Shown: positions 1 through 6,306 of the stretch, one piece after another | How the letters are laid out: the number at the start of each line of letters is the position of its first letter | Numbering within the stretch: the first letter of the stretch is position 1 | Origin: Bacteroidales bacterium | Lineage (GTDB): Bacteria > Bacteroidota > Bacteroidia > Bacteroidales > ML635J-15 | NCBI GenBank assembly: GCA_028696755.1 | Contig: JAQVGK010000213.1 | Location: forward strand, 1-6,313 | Direction: 5' to 3' | Length of the DNA stretch: 6,313 nucleotides | The notes under the pieces: model-generated | Databases searched by the model: none | Seen by the model: the letters and a program-made list of their open reading frames with translations, nothing else | Told to the model about the DNA's origin: nothing | Made by a program: the position numbers and the translations under genes

Positions 1-80
1 GGATTTGCAAGCTGCTGGCTTTGTGCGTTAAACACAAAACTGAATAGTATAACCATGAGGAGAATGGAGCTGTTTTTCAT
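1..80 (-). CDS. 5' end of a secreted protein gene, cut by the window edge
   Basis: An ATG at 80-78 opens a frame that stays open to the window edge, giving 26 complete codons. The translation begins MKNSSILLMVILFSF and continues VFNAQSQQLAN. This is a typical Sec signal peptide: a short n-region with one Lys, a hydrophobic core, and a likely signal peptidase I site around NAQ-S or AQS-Q. No lipobox Cys is visible, so the product is probably periplasmic or secreted rather than a lipoprotein. The start overlaps the stop of the upstream reading frame in an ATGA (80-77), an arrangement typical of translationally coupled genes. The coupling suggests this gene originally followed an intact gene ending in the same TPR tail. 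Too little is present to name the family. Confidence 0.72.
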   Translation of the reverse strand, partial: MKNSSILLMVILFSFVFNAQSQQLAN

Positions 81-910
81 TGTAAAATTAATTCTAGAAC
101 TATAGCTTGCATTTGATTTTTTATTGAACTTATTGATGCAGACGGAACCTTAACTTCCTTGTCAATTATTAATTGAGCAAGTGAAGCAGCCTTTTGGGCT
201 CTGTCGGTTTGCACATAAACTTCTACAAGTTTTTGTAGTGGTAAGAACGTAACCGGACACATGGCAGCTGCTTTCTTATAGTGTTTCTCAGCCTCTTCAT
301 ACTTATACAAACACATATAATTTTCTGCCAACAGCATTTGTAGATCATAATCAGCCAATCGTTGTTCACATTCGAGAGCTATTTGTATGCTTTTTTCATA
401 TCTTTCCACAACATTCAGTTCCGCAGCATAATTGTATAAAAAAAGTTCATTCTTTTCTAAGGATTTATGCAACCGATCGTAGTAAGGAAGCATTTGGTCA
501 GATTTCCCTCTTAAAGATTCATTGGCAATCTTGTACCATAATCGCTCATCAGTCATCTGTCGATACGTAACTATTCCGTATACAACAACTACGGGAATTA
601 GAATTACTTTGGGATAAAATAAGGAACTAGGATATGCTATATAGCAACTCAGGCCACAATAAGCAACAATATCAAACATCTCCGCAAATCTAGGAGTATG
701 ATACGACCATGCTACTCTTGTTACCTGATAATCAATCTTTAAGAGTTCCATAATTATCAGATCATAAGGGAATCCATCAGCTATTGTTTCTGTAGATGGA
801 CTCAGGATATAATTCGTATTATTTCTTAATTCGTATGCCGTTTCAACAACTCCCATCAAACATGCATCAAAAAGTATGAAATCGAATTTAACACAAAACG
901 CTGCTGACAT
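77..910 (-). pseudogene. Chimeric reading frame: clostripain (C11) fragment joined to an O-antigen ligase-type TPR tail
   Basis: The 277-residue frame joins pieces of two unrelated families. Residues about 8-62 match the clostripain family around its catalytic Cys: FDFILFDACLMG (Cys17), then YELR, a tract like 'Y-I-L-S-P-S-T-E', and ADGFPYD. The catalytic His, which lies N-terminal to this Cys in C11 peptidases, is absent, as is most of the protease, so no activity is expected. From about residue 75 the sequence changes to a membrane segment (about 101-115, KVILIPVVVVYGIVTY) followed by TDERLWYKIANESLRGK and about three TPR-like helical pairs (roughly 156-251, e.g. YKYEEAEKHYKKAAAMCP). I recognise this as the C-terminal tail of Bacteroidales O-antigen ligase/Wzy-like proteins, without the polymerase domain. 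The ATG at 910-908 lies inside a repeat derived from the transglutaminase gene and exists only because of a base change there, so it is not an original start of either family. I read this as a fused remnant. A translated membrane-anchored TPR protein is possible, because the frame is open throughout and is ATGA-coupled to the next gene. Confidence 0.7.
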
Positions 911-927
911 TCCTGATCTATTACAAA
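891..927. repeat. Orphan copy of 37-bp direct repeat (transglutaminase 3'-end remnant)
   Basis: These 37 bases match 2114-2150 in the same orientation at 34 of 37 positions, with mismatches at 905, 909 and 916. On the minus strand the copy reads FVIDQE-CQQRFV, against FVIDQE-GRQRFV at the C-terminus of the transglutaminase. Similarity stops abruptly on both sides, so only a snippet of the gene is present. The mismatch at 909 creates the ATG (910-908) used by the chimeric frame downstream. Confidence 0.85.
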
Positions 928-983
928 TTAAATTACTCGGTTATTACGAGCTAATATACATTCATCATTTTTTGCATGGCAAA

Positions 984-1262
984 TCACACGAACAGAACGG
1001 CATAAATTGATGCAAGCAAAAACATCAAGGATGATATAAAACAAAATAGGTTTGTTATATTACGTATAAAAATTTTCGTTTTAAAACTAACAAGTTCTAT
1101 TGTGCTTTGAATTATTAAATATATACTACATATAATTAGCATAACAAATAAAAGCAATTCTCCCGTATCTTCAAAAGACAAAAATAATGGCTTGGTGATA
1201 ATATAATATGATAATATCACAAAAACAAATGAAAATATTGATACTCTTTTATCCATAGTCAT
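984..1262 (-). CDS. Small three-helix membrane protein, possible immunity-type partner
   Basis: The 92-residue product begins MTMDKRVSIF; a second in-frame ATG two codons later is an alternative start. Three hydrophobic segments are visible: about residues 7-23 (VSIFSFVFVILSYYIIT), 36-57 (LLLFVMLIICSIYLIIQ) and 69-91 (ITNLFCFISSLMFLLASIY). Short charged loops lie between them (SFEDTGE and SFKTKIFIR). No catalytic motif is visible and I do not recognise a family. The start lies only 3 nt after the TGA of the lipoprotein gene, so the two are almost certainly co-transcribed and probably translationally coupled. A tiny polytopic protein directly downstream of a secreted protein with a hydrophobic Gly/Ala-rich tail is a common layout for immunity proteins. 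That role is inference from context only. The DNA is extremely AT-rich (13 G+C in 1021-1080), unlike the transglutaminase gene. Confidence 0.6.
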   Translation of the reverse strand: MTMDKRVSIFSFVFVILSYYIITKPLFLSFEDTGELLLFVMLIICSIYLIIQSTIELVSFKTKIFIRNITNLFCFISSLMFLLASIYAVLFV

Positions 1263-1265
1263 GGA

Positions 1266-1895
1266 TCACCATACGTTATACCAGCCCATACAATCACCAA
1301 AATCGGCTACAGCAATTGCTGCACCTAAAACACCTAAGGTGCGAGAAGCTATTCTGCCTGCAATGCCCAAAGATGTAGCCAGTGTAAACTTGGTTGCTGA
1401 GCCGTAAATATAATCTGCGACATTGACACCTAAAAATGCTCGACCTAAGCAATCCATAACTTGTCCATATGAAAACTCCTGTTCTCCATTCTCAGATGAA
1501 CTTTTTAGTCTAACTCCTTTTTTATTGGGGCTTTTTTCTTGGAATGCCAAGAACACCATACCAATTACTGCAATACGTGGATCGTCAATACTATCAACAT
1601 ACATTTTGATATCAGCATATTCAAATCCATAAGACTCCAACATAGCTAAAGAATGCACGGACATTTCGCTTAACAATGCAGATAAATCGCTATTCGAGCA
1701 TAATTGCTCTGATGCTGCAATTTTTTGTGGACTATTTTCAACAAGTGATTTTATAACAGGCATCTGCTCAATGAATTTATTTTTAAAAACACTGGCTTCT
1801 TTTGTTATTGTTGAGTAGTCTCTCGCTTCTTCAGTTGTATATTTATTTTCACAAGAAATAAAAATCGAGGGTAAAATTATTGTGAAGAACATCAA
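1266..1895 (-). CDS. Putative lipoprotein with Gly/Ala-rich hydrophobic C-terminal segment; 5' end probably frameshifted
   Basis: From the TTG at 1895 (or ATG at 1892) the frame encodes about 209 residues. It opens with MFFTIILPSIFIS followed by Cys15, a plausible lipobox Cys, then ENKYTTEE. The n-region has no Lys or Arg, which is wrong for a signal peptide. The in-frame sequence just upstream supplies it (see the A8 tract at 1911-1930): the restored start would be MIKKNKLGLYIS, giving a 221-residue lipoprotein with Cys27. The mature part has a helical, charged middle (30-120), a polar linker (121-142, SPNKKG and SSSENGEQ) and a hydrophobic tail from about 148. The tail contains DCLGRAFLG, then ASRTLGVLGAAIAVADFG and a final DCMGWYNVW, with Cys149 and Cys202 bracketing it. 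I do not recognise a named family. The tail recalls bacteriocin-like or membrane-inserting segments, but this is only a resemblance. It forms an operon with the small membrane protein 3 nt downstream. Confidence 0.6.
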   Translation of the reverse strand: MMFFTIILPSIFISCENKYTTEEARDYSTITKEASVFKNKFIEQMPVIKSLVENSPQKIAASEQLCSNSDLSALLSEMSVHSLAMLESYGFEYADIKMYVDSIDDPRIAVIGMVFLAFQEKSPNKKGVRLKSSSENGEQEFSYGQVMDCLGRAFLGVNVADYIYGSATKFTLATSLGIAGRIASRTLGVLGAAIAVADFGDCMGWYNVW

Positions 1896-1910
1896 TGAAA
1901 TGTACAGTCC

Positions 1911-1930
1911 TAATTTGTTTTTTTTATCAT
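1911..1930 (-). other. A8 homopolymer at the start of the lipoprotein gene, frame break or slippage site
   Basis: On the minus strand an ATG at 1930-1928 is followed by ATA and a run of eight A (1925-1918). In the standard frame, ATG ATA AAA AAA ACA, it hits TAG at 1913-1911 after six codons. Shifting by -1 in the A run (equivalent to nine A) gives MIKKNKLGLYIS, which runs directly into LMFFTIILPSIFIS-Cys of the lipoprotein. The reconstructed N-terminus has the Lys-rich n-region, hydrophobic core and Cys of a standard lipoprotein signal. A AAA AAA also fits the slippery heptamer form used in -1 frameshifting. A sequencing indel, a phase-variable tract, programmed slippage and plain mutation are all possible. 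Confidence 0.65.
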
Positions 1931-2096
1931 AACTTTTTTGTTTATAAATTAGCTAGTATTAACGGATCAAATTACTAGTGATTAATAACATTTTGAATAA
2001 TAAGATAACTCCGAACGATTGTTCAACTCATAATTAGTTGATTGCTAAATCTTAACTTGTATTCATTGTACACTGATTTTTATAATTTATACTTGT

Positions 2097-4259
2097 TTAC
2101 CAACTATCCAAATACACAAAACGCTGCCGACCTTCCTGGTCTATTACAAACGGCATTTCCTCTTTGCCTTTGGTGATATTCTGCAACCAATACAGACGAT
2201 TCGTTTTTAAGCCTTTTAACCGGATCTGGTGGTTTTGTGCCTTTACCCTGATCTCCTCAGCCCATCTCCCGGCCTTCCAGCTTCGAAGCACATATACATT
2301 CCCTGGCTCTATTCCATTATTTGCATTCCTGGGCACGAAACGCACACAAGTCACTACCTGGGCTGCGGGCAACTTGAAATCAATAGTAGGATAAGCCGAG
2401 GGTGCGGTCTCCACGTTTTTATCGTATTCTGCTTTCCAGCTGATGTTGTTCAACGAATCGTCGAGCAGGCGCACCAACGCACCGTTCGATGAAATGGATG
2501 ATTGCAAACCAGATAAAGGCAATGGAGTGGCGGTGGTTATGTTGGGATAACCATACTTGCGTTTGGTCAGGAACTCAACCTCCGAGAAATTAGCATGAGG
2601 CGATTGATCCGTAGTTTTAATCCGGTAAAAACGATACGGTGTCGTGTTGTTCAACTCCAGGTCCTGATAGTACGGAACAGGCGGTTTTGAAAGTATTGCT
2701 AAGGTATCGCAGGTTGCGAACTTTGCATCGTTGGAGCCTAGTACCACACAGCCTACCAGATCGTCGGCCACTTTCTTCATAGTCGGTTTTTGTGGATACT
2801 TTCGTAACAATGAAATCGGAAACTCAATGAGCTTTTCATTTACTCCGTACTCCTCCAGGGTATAGCCTTTGCGATTCGTACTATCCGGACGTACCATAAA
2901 TGCATTTCCGAAACTCACCGGTTCAGAACCCTGATAATACACCGGAAAATAAATACGATCGGGGATAACTGTTTTAAATACAGCCTGCTTTCTAAGCCGG
3001 TTAACCTTTGCCCAGGTTACAGGAATTAGCCCATTAGCCTCCCTGCTAAAGGTTGCAAGGTACACCAGCCGGTTATCAGATGGAATCCGGCAATCGAGTG
3101 AAATTTCTACCGTATTAACTATCTCAGCACTTACATCAACAATACATGGGCTGTTGAGCGGCTCCGGGACAAATTCATCCCTGTTTCGAATAAAAAAAGG
3201 TGCAGAGTGTTGAGCTGCAAAGGTTTGCCTATAAATATTCATCACGCCATCATCAGCAAATTTTTTATTGCGTAACACCGGAGTTTCCGACTCCGGCGAA
3301 AACGTCAACGAACGCCCCAACGAATCCAATACAGAACAGTGAAAATGACGACCCTCCAACGAACGGTAAGCAGAGTTAAACTCGATCGCTACCGGAACCC
3401 CACACGCCCGGAGTCCTACCGTGCCATAGTGTGCAATTTCCACACAATCGTGGAAGCCCCTGAAAAACAACTCCTTCATGCCTATGTAATCGTCGAACGG
3501 ATACTGCCACATAAACCAGTGAAGGCGCGATACTGCGGTGTTATAGCGCTCGATAGCTGTCGTAAGCGACACTTCCTCTGCAGTAGTAACATACTTCGAC
3601 AGCAACCGTGCAAGATCGGCCCCCGACTCGGCTATTGGGTAGTACTGTAACGAACGATAGGGCAGCAGATATTCGCAAAAAGTTTCAAAATCCAGAGCTC
3701 TACACAACGACGACTGCTCCCATTGTAAAAAGGCATGATCGATGTGCGCAATCAGAAAACCAGCATCCAACCGTTGTAGGTCGTTGACAAACTCTGTGCG
3801 AACAACCGGCTGTTTAAAAACCAACGACTGAACCATTTCACGAAACGGAGTATCGCGCACACGCAAGCTATCCATCAGGCTTTTTGTCGATAGCAGGCTA
3901 TCGGGAAGTTCCGACACTAACGAATAATAAATAGAATCAGCCCGAAAAGCCAACGTGTCAATCAACGGATCGTAGCTCTCAACCAGCTTTGTACTAAAAT
4001 GATACTGCATATTTTCAATAAGATAGCACGCTGCCTTATATTTCAACATATCCTTGCCTTTGTAATGCTCTAAAACCTTTTCCAGTTCGGTGCGGTTAGT
4101 GCCGGAAATGATTAATGAATGTTCCAGTTCATTGGAGATGCATGAACAAAGACTTATAAGCAAAAAAAGGAATAACCGGATCTTTCGCTTTAACTCCGTT
4201 AGTATCGATAAAATTCGTTTGCTAACAGAACTATAGATCAATAGATTGATTTGCATCAT
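2097..4259 (-). CDS. Lipoprotein transglutaminase-like protein with discoidin-like C-terminal region
   Basis: This is the one large intact gene here, 720 residues from the ATG at 4259 (an upstream in-frame TTG at 4265 would add two). Residue numbers below count from that TTG. The n-region is unusually long, then KRKIRLFLFLLISLCSC gives a lipobox with Cys42, so the protein is probably anchored in the outer membrane after export. The core at about 260-325 fits the transglutaminase/protease-like fold: RGFHDCVEIAHYGTVGLRAC carries the likely nucleophile Cys274, followed by GVPVAIEF. GRHFHCSVLD supplies the candidate His (307 or 309) and Asp314. The usual Trp after the His is replaced, so activity is likely but not proven. 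Residues about 375-470 look like a beta-rich linker domain. About 545-700 resembles the discoidin/F5-8-like tail seen in Bacteroidales members (RFYRIKTTD, RFVPRNANNGIEPGNVY, LYWLQNITKGKEE). The substrate is unknown; peptide or protein processing at the cell surface is inferred. The DNA is clearly richer in G+C (29 of 60 in 3301-3360) than its neighbours. The last codons form one copy of the 37-bp repeat. Confidence 0.85.
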   Translation of the reverse strand: MMQINLLIYSSVSKRILSILTELKRKIRLFLFLLISLCSCISNELEHSLIISGTNRTELEKVLEHYKGKDMLKYKAACYLIENMQYHFSTKLVESYDPLIDTLAFRADSIYYSLVSELPDSLLSTKSLMDSLRVRDTPFREMVQSLVFKQPVVRTEFVNDLQRLDAGFLIAHIDHAFLQWEQSSLCRALDFETFCEYLLPYRSLQYYPIAESGADLARLLSKYVTTAEEVSLTTAIERYNTAVSRLHWFMWQYPFDDYIGMKELFFRGFHDCVEIAHYGTVGLRACGVPVAIEFNSAYRSLEGRHFHCSVLDSLGRSLTFSPESETPVLRNKKFADDGVMNIYRQTFAAQHSAPFFIRNRDEFVPEPLNSPCIVDVSAEIVNTVEISLDCRIPSDNRLVYLATFSREANGLIPVTWAKVNRLRKQAVFKTVIPDRIYFPVYYQGSEPVSFGNAFMVRPDSTNRKGYTLEEYGVNEKLIEFPISLLRKYPQKPTMKKVADDLVGCVVLGSNDAKFATCDTLAILSKPPVPYYQDLELNNTTPYRFYRIKTTDQSPHANFSEVEFLTKRKYGYPNITTATPLPLSGLQSSISSNGALVRLLDDSLNNISWKAEYDKNVETAPSAYPTIDFKLPAAQVVTCVRFVPRNANNGIEPGNVYVLRSWKAGRWAEEIRVKAQNHQIRLKGLKTNRLYWLQNITKGKEEMPFVIDQEGRQRFVYLDSW
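2114..2150. repeat. Parental copy of 37-bp direct repeat, inside the transglutaminase 3' end
   Basis: This copy encodes FVIDQEGRQRFV, 12 of the last 17 residues of the transglutaminase, so it is the functional and presumably original copy. Its partner lies at 891-927 in the same orientation. The two enclose 1186 bp containing the transglutaminase stop codon, an AT-rich spacer, the lipoprotein gene and the small membrane protein gene. Confidence 0.85.
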
Positions 4260-4388
4260 ACTCAATTACAATAACAGGTCCTATTTGGAGTTAAATAATT
4301 CGAATACAGCAGGTTAACTATTATTACATTCTGTACAGCCATCTGAAAATACGGAGATATAACATTCTGATTATTTAATCTCAAACTA

Positions 4389-4769
4389 TTATCCAGCTGA
4401 AAAACACCCCACGAAAACACCCTTACCCTCGGTGATAACTCTTATTCGACATTCACCGTCAGGTAACATGCTTAACTCTCTAAATGCAGTATCTGAAGTT
4501 CCAAAGTTAAAAAACTGATTAAATACGGTAGCTCCGGTAATTTCGATTTGAACTGCAGAAGAGTAATTCACTGCCGGAATATTTAAAATACTACCGGAAA
4601 GATAAGCATTAAAAGAGACTGGATTCTGAGCCGGCACTTTAATAGTTCCATCAATAGTCTTTGTCTTTAATGTGATTTATGAACTACTGTTAATATTACC
4701 TGCTACTAAAAAATTTAGAAAGACCACCTTCTGCAATAGACTCAATAATAAAACAATACTTTTTCTCAT
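4389..4769 (-). pseudogene. Small secreted DUF3244-like protein interrupted by one in-frame TAA
   Basis: An ATG at 4769-4767 starts MRKSIVLLLSLLQKVVFLNF, which continues LVAGNINSSS and is a clear signal peptide. A TAA at 4679-4677 then stops it. The same frame continues past the stop as ITLKTKTIDGTIKVPAQNPV and on for 82 further residues to the TAA at 4391-4389. The downstream part, with SAVQIEITGA, FNFGTSDTAF and LPDGECRIRVITEGKGVF, looks like the immunoglobulin-like beta-sandwich of the small Bacteroidales DUF3244 family. Because both halves share one frame and together give signal peptide plus complete domain (about 126 codons), a single nonsense change is the simplest explanation. A GTG at 4637 could start the distal half alone, but that product would lack an export signal. 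It has its own promoter 25 nt upstream and precedes the transglutaminase gene by 129 nt. The family assignment is from memory of the pattern. Confidence 0.62.
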
Positions 4770-4776
4770 GGCTGTT

Positions 4777-4792
4777 AAATTAAAATTTCGGG
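4777..4792. repeat. 16-bp direct repeat in leader, copy A
   Basis: The sequence aaattaaaatttcggg recurs at 4895-4910 with one mismatch (g for a). This copy lies between the -7 promoter box and the ATG of the DUF3244-like gene, so it covers the predicted transcription start and 5' leader. It could be an operator half, part of a duplicated leader, or a chance match in AT-rich DNA. Confidence 0.4.
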
Positions 4793-4793
4793 A

Positions 4794-4824
4794 CAAATAT
4801 ATTTTAAATAAAATATTTACACAA
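4794..4824 (-). promoter_or_regulatory. Bacteroidota-type promoter for the DUF3244-like gene
   Basis: On the minus strand TTG at 4824-4822 (context ATTG) and TATATTTG at 4801-4794 are separated by 20 nt. They match the -33 (TTTG) and -7 (TAnnTTTG) elements of the Bacteroidota primary sigma factor. The predicted start lies near 4790-4786, leaving a leader of about 20 nt before the ATG at 4769. No strong terminator is visible between the small gene and the transglutaminase, so transcription may continue into it. Confidence 0.65.
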
Positions 4825-4894
4825 TAATTCAGCCTAAATAAATAAAAAGTTTCGCTAATAACCAACACAAAACACTGATTACAACTGAATTATA

Positions 4895-4910
4895 AAATTA
4901 AAGTTTCGGG
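4895..4910. repeat. 16-bp direct repeat in leader, copy B
   Basis: The sequence aaattaaagtttcggg matches 4777-4792 at 15 of 16 positions in the same orientation, 118 bp away. It lies upstream of the promoter in the regulator/DUF3244-like intergenic region. It is not followed by a recognisable -7 box of its own. A nearby short tandem, attaccc g attaccc, occupies 4916-4930. Confidence 0.4.
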
Positions 4911-4986
4911 GCATTATTACCCGATTACCCTTGTGTTAACAAGCAAGTCGGATCCAGCAGATCTTAGAAGAAATAAACTCTTACCC

Positions 4987-6306
4987 TTATAAATGGATCT
5001 GTTTTAACACAATATTATTATCTAGTAGTTTCTTTCTCAATTTTGATTTTCTACTTCTTACCGAATCTTCAGTGGTATTTAATAAAATAGCAATTTGATT
5101 ATTATCCAACTTAAATCGGGCAAAGATTAACATAATTTTATCACTGGAATTCAACAATTCCAGTCGACTATGATACTCTAAATCGGTAAATTCAAAAAAA
5201 TCTTTTTCAGAAAAAAACATCGTCGGATCTATTTTGGAAAATTGAATAAAATCTTTATGTGTACTTTCGATTTTCCTTAATAATAATTCATTTTTTTCAA
5301 GGTATGGATTCATTTTAAGTTCCTCCAATACTTTTTTTACCATTTCATTTCTCTCGGATATTTGCCGATAAATAGGCAATAAAAAGTTCTTTTGCTTCAA
5401 CTCACTTTCTAAGCGTTCTTTATTTAAAATTGTTTTTTGATATTCTATTTCTATTCTTTGCTTTTCACTTTTTGCGAACCTTACTTCTGCTTCTTTACGT
5501 ATTTTAAATTGTCTTCTTAAGATAAGTCCGCTGCAAATAAGTAAAAAAAGCAAAACAATAATGCCTATGTACAAATATATTTGAGTTTTATAGCGACGTG
5601 CTTTAATTTCAATTTGATTCAAATCGTATTTTTTTTCCAATTCAAGAAGGCTGGCTTTCAAATTGCTTTCAATCAGTTTGCTCTTTAACTGGTATGCTTT
5701 TGTTAACGCAATTAAACTTTTCTCCCATTGTTTTAAACTTGCCGCTATTTCCGAGATGTTTTGATAATAATAATAATTATAAAACTTCGTAGTGTCATTA
5801 ATATTTTCTACCGCCTTTTCTGCATAAAGGAGAGATTGAGTTTTGAATTGCAATTGCCTGTAATTTCCAGACAATTTGTAATAAATTTCACTTAATTCTC
5901 CTCCTTTCAGATATAATGTATCGGCCAGAAGTTGCATATTGATAAACAGAGCTTTTTCCGGTTTACCTACTGACTCATAATAACTAGATTCAATAAGATT
6001 AATGTCAAGACGTTCTGTTGCAGACAAATTCTGAAACCTTGTTAAAGTATCAATACATAGTTTTGTATTGTCCCAATCATTATTTTGCATGTAACTCCAG
6101 GCTAAATCTCTACAAGAATTAAAAAGATCGTTTCTATACCCTAACTGTTGAGCGACTTGAATTGATTTTTTCAAGTACTCTATGCTTTGTCTGGAGTTTT
6201 CATTTTCATAAAAAAGAGTCCCTAAATCATAGTAGCAGTACAAAGCGCTTTTCGAATTCTTACGTTTAGCGTTCTCCAGCACATGTGCAGCCATTTTTAT
6301 GGGCAC
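4987..6306 (-). CDS. Membrane-anchored TPR regulator with C-terminal HTH, 5'-truncated
   Basis: The open frame gives 439 residues from a GTG at 6306 (an ATG follows at 6294). Residues about 20-215 form TPR-like helical pairs (e.g. YYDLGTLFYENENSRQSIEY). A single transmembrane helix spans about 242-264 (IYLYIGIIVLLFLLICSG). A basic, coiled-coil stretch runs from about 265-330 (RKEAEVRFAKSEKQRIEIEY), and a LuxR/sigma-region-4-like HTH lies at about 386-427 (LDNNQIAILLNTTEDSVRSR, then KSKLRKKL). Bacteroidota regulators of this type place the TPRs in the periplasm and the HTH in the cytoplasm, so they normally start with a signal peptide and additional TPRs. Here a TAA at 6309-6307 sits directly before the GTG, and the protein begins mid-TPR with no signal peptide. 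The 5' part has therefore been lost, frameshifted or split, and may continue beyond the window. Lying directly upstream of the DUF3244-like gene and its promoter, it is a natural candidate to control that operon (inference). Confidence 0.75.
   Translation of the reverse strand: MPIKMAAHVLENAKRKNSKSALYCYYDLGTLFYENENSRQSIEYLKKSIQVAQQLGYRNDLFNSCRDLAWSYMQNNDWDNTKLCIDTLTRFQNLSATERLDINLIESSYYESVGKPEKALFINMQLLADTLYLKGGELSEIYYKLSGNYRQLQFKTQSLLYAEKAVENINDTTKFYNYYYYQNISEIAASLKQWEKSLIALTKAYQLKSKLIESNLKASLLELEKKYDLNQIEIKARRYKTQIYLYIGIIVLLFLLICSGLILRRQFKIRKEAEVRFAKSEKQRIEIEYQKTILNKERLESELKQKNFLLPIYRQISERNEMVKKVLEELKMNPYLEKNELLLRKIESTHKDFIQFSKIDPTMFFSEKDFFEFTDLEYHSRLELLNSSDKIMLIFARFKLDNNQIAILLNTTEDSVRSRKSKLRKKLLDNNIVLKQIHL

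Noticed and set aside
936..950. Short inverted repeat CTCG / CGAG with a 7-nt loop after the small membrane protein gene
   Set aside because: The stem has only four pairs and no U-tract follows, which is too weak for a terminator.
1423..1632. Plus-strand open frame of 69 codons
   Set aside because: It lies antisense within the lipoprotein gene, shows no domain, signal or initiation context, and is explained as a shadow of the minus-strand gene.
1967..1977. Near-match to a -7 box (TAGTAATTTG on the minus strand) upstream of the lipoprotein gene
   Set aside because: The spacing within the motif is off by one and no -33 TTG lies at the expected distance, so it is not annotated as a promoter.
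2023..2041. Hairpin TCAACT / AGTTGA with a 7-nt loop downstream of the transglutaminase
   Set aside because: The six-pair AT-rich stem has no following U-run on the minus strand, so it does not support a terminator call; chance is likely in this AT-rich spacer.
2164..2492. Two overlapping plus-strand open frames (76 and 87 codons)
   Set aside because: Both are antisense to the well-supported transglutaminase C-terminal region and have no recognisable protein features.
3339..3650. Plus-strand open frame of 103 codons
   Set aside because: It lies antisense across the transglutaminase catalytic core. The minus frame carries the conserved motifs, so this frame is incidental.
4770..4868. Upstream extension of the small secreted protein to an earlier start near 4868
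   Set aside because: The extension would cover the promoter and the predicted transcription start, and the ATG at 4769 already gives a perfect signal peptide.
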